Positions 63,421 to 64,000 of a DNA stretch of 64,000 bases are shown one piece after another. Every line of letters starts with the position of its first letter. The stretch's first letter is position 1. The translations under genes were made by a program, and so were the position numbers. Origin of the DNA: Aliiroseovarius marinus (GTDB lineage Bacteria; Pseudomonadota; Alphaproteobacteria; Rhodobacterales; Rhodobacteraceae); the NCBI RefSeq assembly GCF_004360145.1, contig NZ_SAIT01000003.1:124001-188000 (forward strand), read 5' to 3'. The notes under the pieces were generated by a model. That model was not told the DNA's origin. It ran no database searches and was given only the letters and a program-made list of their open reading frames with translations.

Positions 63421-64000
63421 ATGGCAAAATGTGCGTTTTTAGGCTTGGGCGTAATGGGCTATCCGATGGCGGGTCACCTTGTTGCGCAGGGTCACGAGGT
63501 CACGGTGTACAACCGGACAACCGCCAAGGCCGAGGCCTGGGCGAAGGAACATGGTGGCAAATGGGCCTCGACCCCGCGCGAGGCGGCGATGGGAGCCGAT
63601 TTTGTCATGGCCTGCGTGGGCAATGATGACGACTTGCGCTCGGTCGTGTTGGGGGATCAAGGTGCGCTGGCTGGCATGACAGACGGGGCAATCTTCGTAG
63701 ATCACACCACAGTGTCCGCGGCTGTGACGCGCGAACTTTATGCGGAAGCCAAAGCCGCTGGCGTGTTCTTCGTGGATGCGCCCGTGTCGGGTGGTCAGGC
63801 TGGGGCCGAAAACGGTGTCCTGTCGATCATGTGTGGCGGAGATCAGGCTGCCTATGACGCGGCCGAGCCGATCATGCAGGCCTATGGCCGCACGGTGAAA
63901 CGTCTGGGCGAAAGTGGCGCGGGGCAATTGACCAAGATGGTGAACCAGATCTGTATTGCCGGGCTGGTGCAGGGCCTGTCGGAAGGGCTGCACTTTGCTG
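63421..64000 (+). CDS. 3-hydroxyisobutyrate dehydrogenase-family NAD(P) oxidoreductase, N-terminal part
   Basis: The gene runs off the right edge; 193 residues are visible. The Rossmann motif is KCAFLGLGVMGYPMAGHL at the start. FVDHTTVSAAVTRELYAEA carries the substrate-binding signature, and FVDAPVSGGQAGAENG is the family's DAPVSGG motif. KMVNQICIAG contains the conserved catalytic Lys (G-x-x-x-K-x-x-N). The family oxidises beta-hydroxyacids such as 3-hydroxyisobutyrate or tartronate semialdehyde; the exact substrate cannot be read from this part. Confidence 0.92.
   Translation, partial: MAKCAFLGLGVMGYPMAGHLVAQGHEVTVYNRTTAKAEAWAKEHGGKWASTPREAAMGADFVMACVGNDDDLRSVVLGDQGALAGMTDGAIFVDHTTVSAAVTRELYAEAKAAGVFFVDAPVSGGQAGAENGVLSIMCGGDQAAYDAAEPIMQAYGRTVKRLGESGAGQLTKMVNQICIAGLVQGLSEGLHFA

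Overview
This 64 kb window reads as chromosomal core sequence of an alphaproteobacterium of the Rhodobacteraceae, probably the roseobacter group. The signs are high GC, an edd-eda Entner-Doudoroff pair, the dusB-ntrB-ntrC-ntrY-ntrX cluster, a CckA-type hybrid kinase, a single-cysteine DksA, a fused IspDF, an alphaproteobacterial SOS box (GAAC-N7-GAAC) before recA, and small DUF families typical of this family. The species cannot be named from the sequence alone. I saw no insertion sequence, prophage, CRISPR array, rRNA operon or plasmid-type gene.

Layout. 1-2.65 kb: a cut-off Dabb-like gene and edd-eda under a LacI-type operator. 2.77-8.05 kb: an RlmI-like methyltransferase coupled to a PIN protein, an M48 protease, a DedA protein, a DUF3817 protein, a CoxE-like VWA protein and a 53-aa membrane protein. 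8.1-12 kb: a DUF2927 lipoprotein, a DUF1059-like protein, a MoxR ATPase and dksA. 12.1-15.3 kb: an FAD monooxygenase facing an ICL/PEPM-like enzyme coupled to an aminotransferase. 15.5-24.8 kb: guaB, an RsmB-like methyltransferase, cckA (with a CtrA-type box), recA and alaS. 24.8-33.2 kb: DUF1330, bipA, an SMR transporter, Lrp, DUF6356, a class II amidotransferase, enoyl-CoA hydratase, a PaaI thioesterase, a SLAC1/TDT channel, and a divergent DUF1127/MocR pair sharing an operator. 33.3-36 kb: rplM-rpsI, tRNA-Arg(CCG), a class I amidotransferase and a DUF882 protein. 36.3-40.6 kb: an L,D-transpeptidase, then lpxD with a NodF-like acyl carrier protein and a NodE-like ketoacyl synthase. 40.7-43.4 kb: an IalB protein, an intergenic region with two candidate small RNAs (one carrying the CUYCCUCCC 'cuckoo' motif), and a DUF853/HerA-like ATPase. 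43.4-48.4 kb: CorC, amtB, pncC, pgpA and ispDF. 48.5-60.6 kb: dusB-ntrBC-ntrYX, trkA-trkH, hfq-hflX. 60.8-64 kb: a penicillin-acylase family protein and a cut-off 3-hydroxyisobutyrate dehydrogenase-like gene.

The 49.5-60.6 kb block groups nitrogen two-component systems, the two main Trk subunits, Hfq and HflX. NtrC and NtrX both lack the sigma54-contacting GAFTGA loop, so they probably act on sigma70-type promoters, as is known for Rhodobacter capsulatus NtrC.

No large unknown system is evident. The observations most worth checking are small: the cuckoo-type sRNA and its neighbour, the lpxD-nodF-nodE-like triad, the missing standard start codon of hflX, the CtrA-type box before cckA, and the shared operator of DUF1127 and mocR.
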